A stretch of 64,000 nucleotides of DNA from Clostridium puniceum. Its GTDB lineage: Bacteria > Bacillota > Clostridia > Clostridiales > Clostridiaceae. Position 1 is the stretch's first letter. Each line of letters starts with the position of its first letter. The notes beneath the pieces are model-generated. The model was given only the letters and a program-made list of their open reading frames with translations, searched no databases and was not told the origin of the DNA. The stretch lies in the NCBI RefSeq assembly GCF_002006345.1, contig NZ_LZZM01000138.1, positions 1 to 64,000 of the forward strand, given 5' to 3'. Positions 37,537 to 45,903 of this stretch are shown piece after piece. Position numbers and translations under genes: made by a program.

Positions 37537-37565
37537 AGCTTATAAGCTATTAACTCTTAAGAGTT
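37537..37565. repeat. Two adjacent perfect palindromes in the flagellin leader
   Basis: AGCTTATAAGCT (37537-37548) and AACTCTTAAGAGTT (37552-37565) are each perfect palindromes, 3 bases apart, upstream of the CsrA-type hairpin. The second belongs to the AGAGTTAA family seen elsewhere in the window. They could be operators or RNA hairpins stabilising the abundant flagellin mRNA. Confidence 0.5.
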
Positions 37566-37582
37566 GATATAAATAAAAAATA

Positions 37583-37616
37583 GGACATGGAAGTCCAAAT
37601 TCAAAAATCAAGGAGG
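37583..37616 (+). promoter_or_regulatory. CsrA-binding sites in the flagellin leader
   Basis: GGAC (37583-37586) and GTCC (37593-37596) form a stem with hexaloop ATGGAA; the core ACATGGAAGT (37585-37594... ACA to GT) matches the CsrA consensus ACAnGGAnGU. A second GGA lies in the Shine-Dalgarno AGGAGG (37611-37616). Two sites, one over the ribosome binding site, match the Bacillus hag arrangement, where CsrA blocks translation. Confidence 0.65.
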
Positions 37617-37624
37617 AAATTATT

Positions 37625-38434
37625 ATGATAATTAATCACAATCTTAGTGCAATGAACGCACACAGACAAATGGGTATCAATACAGGAGCTCAAGGAAAAG
37701 CAATTGAAAAATTAAGTTCTGGTCAAAGAATCAACAGAGCTGGAGATGATGCAGCAGGTCTTGCAATCTCAGAAAAAATGAGATCACAAATCAGAGGATT
37801 AAACCAAGGTTCAACTAATGCTCAAGATGGTATTTCAATGGTACAAACTGCTGAAGGAGCATTAACTGAAACTCATTCAATGCTTCAAAGACTTAAAACA
37901 TTAGCTACTCAAGCATCTAATGGAACTTATGGTAATTCTGATAGAGCATTAATCCAAAAAGAAGTTTCACAATTAACTACAGAAATTACAAGAATTGCTT
38001 CACAAACTGAATTTAATGGTAAAGTAGTATTAAATTCAACAAGTACTGTAGATTTCCAAGTAGGAAATAAGAGTGGTCAAAAAATATCAGTTACTCTTGC
38101 AAAAATGGATGCAAAATCATTAGGTGTTAGTGGGCTTTCATTAAGCACACAAACAAATGCTGTAAGTGCACTTAAAAAGATAGAAGATGCAATTGCAACA
38201 GTATCAAAACACAGAGCTACTTTTGGAGCAGTTCAAAACAGATTAGAACATACTATTACTTCTACTGATAATACATCAGAAAACTTATCAGCAGCAGAAT
38301 CTAGAATCAGAGATACTGATATGGCTAAAGAAATGATGGAGTATACTAAGAATAAAGTATTAACTCAAGCATCACAATCAATGCTAGCACAAGCTAACCA
38401 AGCTCCAAACAATGTATTAAGTTTATTACAATAG
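37625..38434 (+). CDS. hag: Flagellin
   Basis: A 269-residue filament protein, short for the family because the variable D2/D3 region is nearly absent. The N-terminal D0/D1 is MIINHNLSAMNAHRQMGINT with LSSGQRINRAGDDAAGLAIS. The C-terminal D1/D0 contains AESRIRDTDMAKEMMEYTKN and ends ANQAPNNVLSLLQ. Its surface-exposed middle holds several Ser/Thr residues, the likely O-glycosylation sites for the Maf enzymes downstream. It is flanked by a CsrA-controlled leader and a strong terminator, so it is a single-gene unit. Confidence 0.97.
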   Translation: MIINHNLSAMNAHRQMGINTGAQGKAIEKLSSGQRINRAGDDAAGLAISEKMRSQIRGLNQGSTNAQDGISMVQTAEGALTETHSMLQRLKTLATQASNGTYGNSDRALIQKEVSQLTTEITRIASQTEFNGKVVLNSTSTVDFQVGNKSGQKISVTLAKMDAKSLGVSGLSLSTQTNAVSALKKIEDAIATVSKHRATFGAVQNRLEHTITSTDNTSENLSAAESRIRDTDMAKEMMEYTKNKVLTQASQSMLAQANQAPNNVLSLLQ

Positions 38435-38457
38435 TATAAATGAAATACTAAAGTATC

Positions 38458-38491
38458 AAAAGACATTCCTGATGTGGAATGTCTTTTTTTT
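38458..38491 (+). terminator. Rho-independent terminator after flagellin
   Basis: AAAAGACATTCC (38458-38469) pairs with GGAATGTCTTTT (38476-38487) across TGATGT, followed by more T residues to 38491. It lies 24 bases after the stop. Confidence 0.92.
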
Positions 38492-38515
38492 GACAAAATA
38501 TATGCTTTGTAATCA

Positions 38516-38542
38516 TAAAGTTAGAAGTTAAATATTCGATAA
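38516..38542 (+). promoter_or_regulatory. Sigma-D promoter for the first maf gene
   Basis: TAAA (38516-38519), exactly 15 bases, then TTCGATAA (38535-38542). Both elements and the spacing are identical to those upstream of flgM. It lies 18 bases before the start codon and after the flagellin terminator. Confidence 0.72.
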
Positions 38543-38559
38543 TCAAATGAGGTGAATTT

Positions 38560-40299
38560 ATGATTACTGCTAATTTAGAGTTTAAAATTGAAAAAACTAA
38601 AGATGATTACGAAATAGTAAAAATAAATAAAGATAACAAATGGATTTATATTGGAAGTAAATACAATATGAAAGCTGAGATAGATAGATTTTTGGAAAAA
38701 ATAGGTGAAAATAAAGATGATCAAAAAATATTCTTAATATATGGTTTTGCAACAGGAGAGCATATAAAAGCTTTAAAAAGTAAATTTCCTAAAAATAAGA
38801 TTTTAGTATTTGAACCTAATGAAGAATTAGAAGAATATATAAATAATTTAGAATGGGTCAAAGAAGATGAACTATTAGAAATAATAATTAGTCAAAAAGA
38901 TAAAATTTTGAGTGTCATGAAAAAAAATATAAATGAGCTTAATTTAGATGATACAAAATTTATACATTTTTCAAATTATGACAAAGTATATATTGATGAG
39001 ATGAGAGATTTTTTGATTCAAATAAAAAACATTTATATGGGAATTATAATTGAGAATAATACTAGAATAAAATTTAGTGTAAGATGGTTTGAAACCTTAA
39101 TAGCAAATCTTCCATTTATGATTGATGCTGTCCCAGCGGATTTGTATGAACAAAAATATAAGGATATACCAGCAATAATAGTCTCAGCGGGACCTTCTCT
39201 TGAAAAGAATGTAGATCAGTTAATAAAATTAAATGATGAAATGTTAATAATAAGTGGCGGTAGAACCTTGAAAGGTCTTATGGAAAAGAACATAAAGCCA
39301 CATTTATTAGTTGTAATAGATCCAGGAGATAAGAGTTATGATTTAGTAAAAGGATATATAGAAAAAACGGAAAGTCCATTATTATTTTTTGAATGTACTA
39401 ATGAAAAAGTAGTAATGCACCATACAGGAGAAAAAATATTTTCTTCTTATGCGAGCATCATTAGTAAAGTGGCAGGAAGGAGACTTCAAATTATTCAATC
39501 AGGTGGTTCAGTTGCACATAGTATGACTTCATATGCGGCTATAATGGGATGTAATCCTATTATTTTTATAGGGCAAGACTTAGCTTATACAGATGAAAAA
39601 AGTTATTCATCCATTTCAGGAAACAGAGATGGAAGTTGGAAGTTTGATGAAGTGAAACGTGAAGATGATATTTGGGTTGAGAGCATTTATGGAAATAAAG
39701 TTAGGACTAGCCTTCCGTTGAATGAGTTTAGAATAGCTTTTGAAGAAATAATAGAAGCATTTCCAAATACTAAATTTATAAATGCAACCGAAGGTGGTGC
39801 GAGGATACATGGAACTATTGAGATGACATTAGCTGAAGCGATTGAAAAATATAAAGTTGAGAAAGTAAAACCTATTAAGAAAATTGAGTATGAAGTTGAT
39901 ATGAAAAAAAATGCTATTAATGCTTTAAATGAAACAAAAAAATCTGGAAAAATTATTATTGGAAAATGTAAACAAGCATTAAAATATATAGATAAATTAA
40001 AAATTTCATATATTATGAAAAAGGGTAATGAAGTAAATTCTATTTTGAAAAAACTTGATAAAATTGATAAAGAAATAAAAGATGAATATACGGATGTGGA
40101 TATTGTTGCAACTTTATTATATCCAATTCTATATGAAATTTTAAAGGATAAATCAATAGACACAAATAATCCGAATTTAGAGAAGATTCAATTTATAATA
40201 GATCAAAATAAGAAATTATATTCGGAAATTTTAAATCAGCTAGAATATGCACTTGAATATGTAGATGAGACAATAATAAAATTAGAAAATGGTGAATAA
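38560..40299 (+). CDS. Motility-associated factor (Maf) flagellin glycosyltransferase, copy 1
   Basis: A 579-residue Maf protein (DUF115 / MptE-like core). The core contains DIPAIIVSAGPSLEKNVDQL, ISGGRTLKGLMEKNIKPHL and SGGSVAHSMTSYAAIMGCNP followed by IIFIGQDLAYT. Maf enzymes transfer CMP-activated nonulosonic acids to Ser/Thr of flagellin in the cytoplasm before export. An N-terminal Rossmann-like domain and a C-terminal helical domain flank the core. It is directly downstream of flagellin and upstream of the legionaminic acid genes, fixing substrate and partner by context. Confidence 0.88.
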   Translation: MITANLEFKIEKTKDDYEIVKINKDNKWIYIGSKYNMKAEIDRFLEKIGENKDDQKIFLIYGFATGEHIKALKSKFPKNKILVFEPNEELEEYINNLEWVKEDELLEIIISQKDKILSVMKKNINELNLDDTKFIHFSNYDKVYIDEMRDFLIQIKNIYMGIIIENNTRIKFSVRWFETLIANLPFMIDAVPADLYEQKYKDIPAIIVSAGPSLEKNVDQLIKLNDEMLIISGGRTLKGLMEKNIKPHLLVVIDPGDKSYDLVKGYIEKTESPLLFFECTNEKVVMHHTGEKIFSSYASIISKVAGRRLQIIQSGGSVAHSMTSYAAIMGCNPIIFIGQDLAYTDEKSYSSISGNRDGSWKFDEVKREDDIWVESIYGNKVRTSLPLNEFRIAFEEIIEAFPNTKFINATEGGARIHGTIEMTLAEAIEKYKVEKVKPIKKIEYEVDMKKNAINALNETKKSGKIIIGKCKQALKYIDKLKISYIMKKGNEVNSILKKLDKIDKEIKDEYTDVDIVATLLYPILYEILKDKSIDTNNPNLEKIQFIIDQNKKLYSEILNQLEYALEYVDETIIKLENGE

Positions 40300-40321
40300 T
40301 GATTACTTGGAGGTAAGAAAC

Positions 40322-40672
40322 ATGAATGGTGAAAAAATAGAAGCATTAAGCTCAGCAAATGAATATCTATATAATCTAAAAGGTGGAATTAAAAGCATTG
40401 TAGAAGCAATACAAGAAGGAAGAGAGCAAGAGGGAATTAACCTTGTTTCAGCAGTAGCAGAGGGAATAGATTGGGTTTCTAATGTGATTAACTTAACTAA
40501 AGATATTCAAAAAAACGAAATTGAAATACAAGATATTAATGAACAAATAGAGGCAATTATAGAAGCACTGGAAAATGAAGATTATATTTTGGTTGGAGAT
40601 TTATTTAACTATGAAATTTTGCCTATATTAGATAGAGTTCATGATGAAATACAAATATGTATAGCTAATTAA
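40322..40672 (+). CDS. Small acidic helical protein between the two maf genes
   Basis: A 116-residue protein with no family I can name. It is rich in Glu, Ile and Asn and predicted mostly helical (for example AVAEGIDWVSNVINLTKDIQ), in the size range of secretion chaperones. TTGGAGG precedes the ATG at 40322, 22 bases after the maf stop. A terminator follows, so it is co-transcribed with the first maf gene. A Maf or flagellin adaptor role is guesswork. Confidence 0.6.
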   Translation: MNGEKIEALSSANEYLYNLKGGIKSIVEAIQEGREQEGINLVSAVAEGIDWVSNVINLTKDIQKNEIEIQDINEQIEAIIEALENEDYILVGDLFNYEILPILDRVHDEIQICIAN

Positions 40673-40684
40673 ATACTCACACAT

Positions 40685-40734
40685 AAGATATGTTTGTTTT
40701 AAATGATTAAATTCAAAACAAACATATCTTTTTT
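40685..40734 (+). terminator. Rho-independent terminator between the maf units
   Basis: AAGATATGTTTGTTTT (40685-40700) and AAAACAAACATATCTT (40715-40730) are perfect 16-base complements with a 14-base loop, followed by TTTT. It ends the maf1/small-protein unit. Confidence 0.88.
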
Positions 40735-40760
40735 AATAAAATTTTCTATATTAAATAAGA

Positions 40761-40787
40761 TTAAGAGTTTTGTATATTTTACGATAA
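40761..40787 (+). promoter_or_regulatory. Weak sigma-D-like promoter for the second maf gene
   Basis: TACGATAA (40780-40787) resembles the -10 of the two clear sigma-D sites; 15 bases upstream is TTAA (40761-40764), or TAAG with 14-base spacing. It lies between a terminator and the maf start, so some promoter is expected here. Confidence 0.4.
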
Positions 40788-40811
40788 TTATCTAAGGAGT
40801 GAAATGTAATT

Positions 40812-42545
40812 ATGAGTTTAGATATACAATTTTCAAAAGATGGGTATAGAATTTTAAAAGTTGATATAAATGAAAAAAAACGGTATTTAGGCAGTAAATA
40901 TAATCAGAAAAGAGAAATAGAAAAATTTGTTGAAGGTTTGGGGAAGCGTACTAAAAAAGATAATTATATTGTTTTAGGATTCAGCTTTGGAGAACATATA
41001 AAGGAATTATTAGAAATAAGTGATGATAATAGTAATATTTTAATTGTAGAATTAAATGATGAATTAAAAGAAATATGTATCAAGGATGAAAATGTAAGAA
41101 ATATCCTAAGTAACCCAAGAGTTACTATAACAAAAGAAAAAGAACAGATAAGAGAGTTCTTTATAAAACATATAAATGAAGGTAATATAAATTATTTGAA
41201 AGCAAGTCAATATTGTAATTATTATAATTTATATTTAGAAGAACTAAAAGATTTATATGCATTTATTAAGAAGGAAATAACTAGAATTACAATAAATAGA
41301 AATACATCGATTGCTGGTGGAGAAGTTTTTTTAAATAATTTCCTTTGTAATTTAAAATATATAGCAAAAGCTGCAGAAGTAAATAAAGTAAAAGAAAAAT
41401 ATATAAATAAACCTGCTATAATAGTGTCAGCAGGACCTTCATTAAGCAAAAATATTGATGTACTTAATGATGTGAAAAATGCTTTAATATTAAGTGGGGG
41501 AAGAACACTCAGACCTTTATTAGAAAGAGGTATATCTCCAAGTTGCGTAGGAATAGTGGATTCATCAGAAGTATCCTATAAATTAGTAGAAGAATATATT
41601 GATAGGGTAGAATGTCCATTATATTTTAATGATTCTACGCCAACTAAAGTTATAGAAGAACATAAATTTAGTAAGTTTTTTTCTATACAAAATGAGTTTG
41701 TAGGAAAGATTTTGAAGGAAGAAATTCCAGCCTTATATGGAGGAGGATCTATAGCTCATAACTTAACTCTTTTGGCTATATATATGGGATGTAATCCAAT
41801 TATTTTTATAGGTCAAGATTTAGCTTATACAGGAGATAAAGGGCATGCTAGTTTTGCAGAAAATAAATGGCAAAAATTAACATTTGATAATTTTTATAAA
41901 GATGAAAGTGATATTTATATTGAAGATTTGAATGGTAATCAGATTAGAACTAGCATTACATTAAACAATTATAGACTATCAATGGAAGATATAATAGAAA
42001 AACATAAAAAAATAAAATTTATAAATGCGACTGAAGGTGGAGCTAATATAAAGGGTGCAGAAAATAAAAGGTTAGAAGATGTACTGAAGGAGTTGGAAAA
42101 TGAGGAAATTATTCCTATAGATAAATTTTTAACTAATGAAAATAGAACTAATAAGATGATTGAAAGACTATTAAATACATTAAATGCATTTAATCAATAT
42201 ATTCGATGGTGTGAAAAGGCTGAAAGAATTGTAAAACAATGTAGAATAAATTATAATTTAAAGAAAACCAATTTATTAGAAAAAAATAAAAAAGACCTAC
42301 AAAATATCGAGAGTAAAATAAAAAACAAGTTAGATGAAATTATTATAATAGATGCAATGATATCAAAAGTAGTATATAGTATAGAAAATTGTGATGAGTA
42401 CGTGATAGAATTATCAGATAGCGAGAATATTGTATTTAATAAAGAAATAAATAAAATTGAAGCGCTATATTCAGCGTTAAAAAAGGTTATAGTAGACTCT
42501 TATGGAAAAGTAGAAATGACTATTAAAGGATTAAAAGAAGAGTAG
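40812..42545 (+). CDS. Motility-associated factor (Maf) flagellin glycosyltransferase, copy 2
   Basis: A 577-residue paralogue of copy 1 with the same layout. Core motifs are NKPAIIVSAGPSLSKNIDVL, LSGGRTLRPLLERGI and GGGSIAHNLTLLAIYMGCNP followed by IIFIGQDLAYT. The ends are divergent. Two Maf enzymes may modify different flagellin sites, use different nonulosonic acids, or one may be regulatory. AAGGAG precedes the ATG. Confidence 0.87.
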   Translation: MSLDIQFSKDGYRILKVDINEKKRYLGSKYNQKREIEKFVEGLGKRTKKDNYIVLGFSFGEHIKELLEISDDNSNILIVELNDELKEICIKDENVRNILSNPRVTITKEKEQIREFFIKHINEGNINYLKASQYCNYYNLYLEELKDLYAFIKKEITRITINRNTSIAGGEVFLNNFLCNLKYIAKAAEVNKVKEKYINKPAIIVSAGPSLSKNIDVLNDVKNALILSGGRTLRPLLERGISPSCVGIVDSSEVSYKLVEEYIDRVECPLYFNDSTPTKVIEEHKFSKFFSIQNEFVGKILKEEIPALYGGGSIAHNLTLLAIYMGCNPIIFIGQDLAYTGDKGHASFAENKWQKLTFDNFYKDESDIYIEDLNGNQIRTSITLNNYRLSMEDIIEKHKKIKFINATEGGANIKGAENKRLEDVLKELENEEIIPIDKFLTNENRTNKMIERLLNTLNAFNQYIRWCEKAERIVKQCRINYNLKKTNLLEKNKKDLQNIESKIKNKLDEIIIIDAMISKVVYSIENCDEYVIELSDSENIVFNKEINKIEALYSALKKVIVDSYGKVEMTIKGLKEE

Positions 42546-42671
42546 ATATGGTATTTTGTATTACTTATTATATAATTATAATTTTTAATTAATAAAATTC
42601 ATAATTATGAAGGTCGCCATATATGACAGCTATAAAAACATTAATTCAAGTTTAATTAATAATATTTGTAG

Positions 42672-42699
42672 ATCTTATATATTTAGAAAAATATAAGAT
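42672..42699. repeat. Stem-loop upstream of the glycan island
   Basis: ATCTTATAT (42672-42680) and ATATAAGAT (42691-42699) are perfect inverted repeats with a 10-base loop, 31 bases before the pseB-like start. No U run follows. The rest of this 185-base gap is AT-rich, without a clear promoter. Confidence 0.4.
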
Positions 42700-42730
42700 T
42701 GTAGAAATTAACTGCACTGGAGGATTTAAT

Positions 42731-43756
42731 ATGCTTAATGAGAAGTCAATTTTAATAACAGGTGGGACTGGGTCTTTTGGTAAAAAGTTCACAGAAAGAA
42801 TTTTAAATGAATATAATCCTAAAAGAATAGTGATCTATTCCAGAGATGAATTTAAGCAGGATGTTATGAAAAAAGAATTTGCAATAAAGTATCCTGATAA
42901 AATACATAAACTTAGGTTTTTTATTGGAGATGTTAGAGACAAAGATAGGTTATACAGAGCTTTTAAGGATATAGATTATATTATTCATGCTGCAGCTATG
43001 AAGCAAGTACCAGCATGTGAATACAATCCTTTTGAAGCAATAAAAACTAATATTAATGGAGCTCAAAACATTGTGGATGCAGCAATTGACTGCAATGTTG
43101 AAAAGGTCGTAGCACTATCTACTGACAAAGCGGTTAATCCAATTAATTTATATGGAGGAACAAAGCTTGTTTCAGACAAATTGTTTATTTCTGGAAATGC
43201 TTATTCAGCTGGTCATGGAACAATATTTTCTGTTGTTAGATATGGAAATGTATCAGGAAGCAGAGGTTCTGTAATTCCATTTTTCGAATCGATAATAAAA
43301 GAAGGTAAAAAAGTGCTTCCAATAACTGATTATAGAATGACAAGATTTTGGATTACATTAGATGAAGGTGTTGATTTGGTTTTCAAAGCCTTAGAAGAAT
43401 CTAGAGGAGGAGAAACTTATATTTCAAAGATACCATCTTTTAAAATAACAGATTTAGCAAAAGCTATGTGTGATAATATTGATATGCAAGAAATTGGAAT
43501 AAGAGAAGGTGAAAAATTGGATGAAGTTATGATAACTAAAGATGATTCACGAATGACTTATGAATATGAGAAGCATTATATAATATATCCTCATTTTGAT
43601 TGGTGGAATTCTCAAAATCATATGACGCCAGGTGGAAAATTAGTAGAAGACGGATTTGAATATAATTCCGGAACTAATAAGGAATGGCTTAGTGTGGACG
43701 AATTAAGGAAAGTATTAAAAAAAGAAGGATTATATGATTATAAAAAATATAATTAA
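42731..43756 (+). CDS. pseB: UDP-GlcNAc 4,6-dehydratase (inverting), PseB-like
   Basis: A 341-residue extended SDR. The nucleotide loop is TGGTGSFGKKF near 10-20, and the family motif MKQVPACEYNPFEA starts at M90 (K91). STDKAVNPINLYGGTK contains the YxxxK-type region. PseB converts UDP-GlcNAc to the inverted 4-keto-6-deoxy sugar at the start of pseudaminic acid synthesis; close relatives (FnlA, CapE) make L-FucNAc precursors. No pseC partner is visible, and the next steps in the island belong to the legionaminic route. GGAGG precedes the ATG. Confidence 0.85.
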   Translation: MLNEKSILITGGTGSFGKKFTERILNEYNPKRIVIYSRDEFKQDVMKKEFAIKYPDKIHKLRFFIGDVRDKDRLYRAFKDIDYIIHAAAMKQVPACEYNPFEAIKTNINGAQNIVDAAIDCNVEKVVALSTDKAVNPINLYGGTKLVSDKLFISGNAYSAGHGTIFSVVRYGNVSGSRGSVIPFFESIIKEGKKVLPITDYRMTRFWITLDEGVDLVFKALEESRGGETYISKIPSFKITDLAKAMCDNIDMQEIGIREGEKLDEVMITKDDSRMTYEYEKHYIIYPHFDWWNSQNHMTPGGKLVEDGFEYNSGTNKEWLSVDELRKVLKKEGLYDYKKYN

Positions 43757-43790
43757 TTATAAATTTTAGTCGTATAGGATGGATTTCAAT

Positions 43791-44768
43791 ATGAATCTTT
43801 TAATAACAGCAATAGGGAAAAGAGTTCAATTAATCAAACATTTAAAAGAAAGTTTTAATGTTATTGGAGTAGATGCTGGAGAATTAAATTCAGCCAGATA
43901 TTTTGTACATAAGTTTTATAAAATTCCTAAGGTAAAAGAAAATGGTTATATAGAATCATTATTAGATATATGTAAAAAAGAAGAAATTAAAGTTTTAATT
44001 CCATTATACGAAGGGGAATTTGAGATTTTACATGATGCAAGAGAATTATTTAAGAAAATAGGTACAATCATTTTGCTAAGTAATAATGAAATATTAAACG
44101 TATGTAAAGATAAACAAAAAACATATAAATATTTTTGTGTTTCTGAAATAAATATTCCCAAAGTCTATTCAGAAAAAGAAATTAAAGACATTATAACATT
44201 TGGTGATATAGATAAATTTCCATTAATAATAAAACCTAAAAGTGGTATGGGAAGTGAAGGTGTTTATAAACTTAATAATCTTAATGAATTATTATTTTTT
44301 AGGAACTATATAAAGAATGGACTAGTACAAGAATTTATAGATGGAGATGAGTATACGGTTGATACTTTAGTTGATTTCGAAGGAAATCCAGTATATATTG
44401 TTCCGAGAAAAAGGATAGAAGTTAGAGCAGGAGAAGTAGTTAAAAGTTCTACTGTAAAAGACAATGCAATAATAAATGAAACTTTAAAAGTAATTACGAA
44501 TTTGAATAAATTAAGAGATAAAATGGGAGTGGCATTACTAGGACCATTAACAATACAATTCTTTAAGAAGAGTAATGGACAAATTTATTTATTAGAGATT
44601 AATCCGAGATTTGGAGGAGGAGTTCCACTAACATTTGAGGCGGGAGCAGATTATGGAAAGCGAATTTTAGAAATGCTTGAAGAGAAGAAGTTAGAATATA
44701 TAAAAGAGTTCAAAGAGATTACAATGCTTCGTTATGAAGAAGCAGTTTACATTTCAAATGATAATTGA
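43791..44768 (+). CDS. ATP-grasp domain ligase
   Basis: A 325-residue carboxylate-amine ligase-type enzyme. An N-terminal pre-ATP-grasp domain begins LLITAIGKRVQLIKHL. The ATP-grasp core has PLIIKPKSGMGSEGVY (ATP-binding), VQEFIDGDEYTVDTLVD and the metal-binding LLEINPRFGGGVPLT. Such enzymes ligate a carboxylate to an amine; in glycan islands they can add an amino acid to a sugar amine. AGGATGG (43776-43782) favours ATG 43791. legB begins 46 bases after its stop. Confidence 0.8.
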   Translation: MNLLITAIGKRVQLIKHLKESFNVIGVDAGELNSARYFVHKFYKIPKVKENGYIESLLDICKKEEIKVLIPLYEGEFEILHDARELFKKIGTIILLSNNEILNVCKDKQKTYKYFCVSEINIPKVYSEKEIKDIITFGDIDKFPLIIKPKSGMGSEGVYKLNNLNELLFFRNYIKNGLVQEFIDGDEYTVDTLVDFEGNPVYIVPRKRIEVRAGEVVKSSTVKDNAIINETLKVITNLNKLRDKMGVALLGPLTIQFFKKSNGQIYLLEINPRFGGGVPLTFEAGADYGKRILEMLEEKKLEYIKEFKEITMLRYEEAVYISNDN

Positions 44769-44814
44769 CAACAAACGAAAAATTACATTCATTAAGAAAG
44801 GAATGGAAATATTA

Positions 44815-45801
44815 ATGGGAAAAGTATTAGTAACAGGGGCAGATGGATTTATAGGAAGTCACTTGACTGAAATGTTGTTAGAAAAAGGATATGATGTAAG
44901 AGCATTTTCATATTATAATTCATTTAATTCTTGGGGATGGCTAGATACCTTATCAAAAGATAAATTAAAAGAAATAGATATTTTTACTGGTGATATAAGA
45001 GATCCCAATGGAGTTAGAGAAGCAATGAAAGGAATTGATGAAGTTTTTCATTTAGCAGCTTTAATTGCTATACCTTTTAGTTATCATTCTCCAGATTCAT
45101 ATGTTGATACTAATATAAAGGGAACGTTAAATGTTCTGCAAGCAGCAAGAGATTTAGAAACCTCACGTATACTTATTACATCAACTTCAGAAGTGTACGG
45201 TACAGCAAAGTATGTACCAATAGATGAAAATCATCCTTATCAAGGACAGTCACCATATTCCGCAACTAAAATTGGAGCAGATAGATTGGCAGAATCTTTT
45301 TGCAGAAGTTTTAATATGCCTATAAGTATTGTAAGACCATTTAATACATATGGACCAAGACAATCAGGAAGGGCTGTTATACCAACAATAATAACTCAAT
45401 TATTATCAGGTGAAAAAGAAATAAAGCTAGGAGCATTATCTCCAACAAGGGATTTTAATTATGTGAAAGATACGGCTAATGGATTTATTGAAATATCTAA
45501 AAGCAGCAAGACTATTGGACAAGAGATAAACATTGCAACTGAAAAAGAAATTTCAATTGGACAATTAGCAGAAGAATTAATAAGACAAATTAATCCAAAT
45601 GCAAAAATTGTGTGTGATGAAGAAAGAATAAGACCAGATAAGAGTGAAGTTAACAGACTACTAGGGTCTAATAAAAAAATAAAGGAACTTACAAATTGGA
45701 GGCCTAAATATACTTTTGAAGAAGGCATAATGGAAACTATAGAGTGGTTTAGGATTAAGAAAAATATGGATGGGTATAAGGCTAATATATATAATATATA
45801 G
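44815..45801 (+). CDS. legB: GDP/UDP-N-acetylglucosamine 4,6-dehydratase LegB
   Basis: A 328-residue extended SDR. The Rossmann loop is TGADGFIGSHL near 6-16, and catalytic Y148 and K152 are in YSATKIGAD. FSYYNSFNSWGWLDTL is characteristic of LegB. It makes the 4-keto-6-deoxy-GlcNAc intermediate of legionaminic acid; in Campylobacter the substrate is GDP-GlcNAc. The ATG at 44815 matches the family start (MGKVLVTGADG); AAAGGAA lies 12 bases upstream. legC follows. Confidence 0.9.
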   Translation: MGKVLVTGADGFIGSHLTEMLLEKGYDVRAFSYYNSFNSWGWLDTLSKDKLKEIDIFTGDIRDPNGVREAMKGIDEVFHLAALIAIPFSYHSPDSYVDTNIKGTLNVLQAARDLETSRILITSTSEVYGTAKYVPIDENHPYQGQSPYSATKIGADRLAESFCRSFNMPISIVRPFNTYGPRQSGRAVIPTIITQLLSGEKEIKLGALSPTRDFNYVKDTANGFIEISKSSKTIGQEINIATEKEISIGQLAEELIRQINPNAKIVCDEERIRPDKSEVNRLLGSNKKIKELTNWRPKYTFEEGIMETIEWFRIKKNMDGYKANIYNI

Positions 45802-45903
45802 TAAAACTAATTAAGTAAATGTCGTTAGAGCATTATGGTATAGGGAGATAATACATTATTAATAAATAGTTACAAGAATAAAATATAATAAGTAGGTGAT
45901 TGT

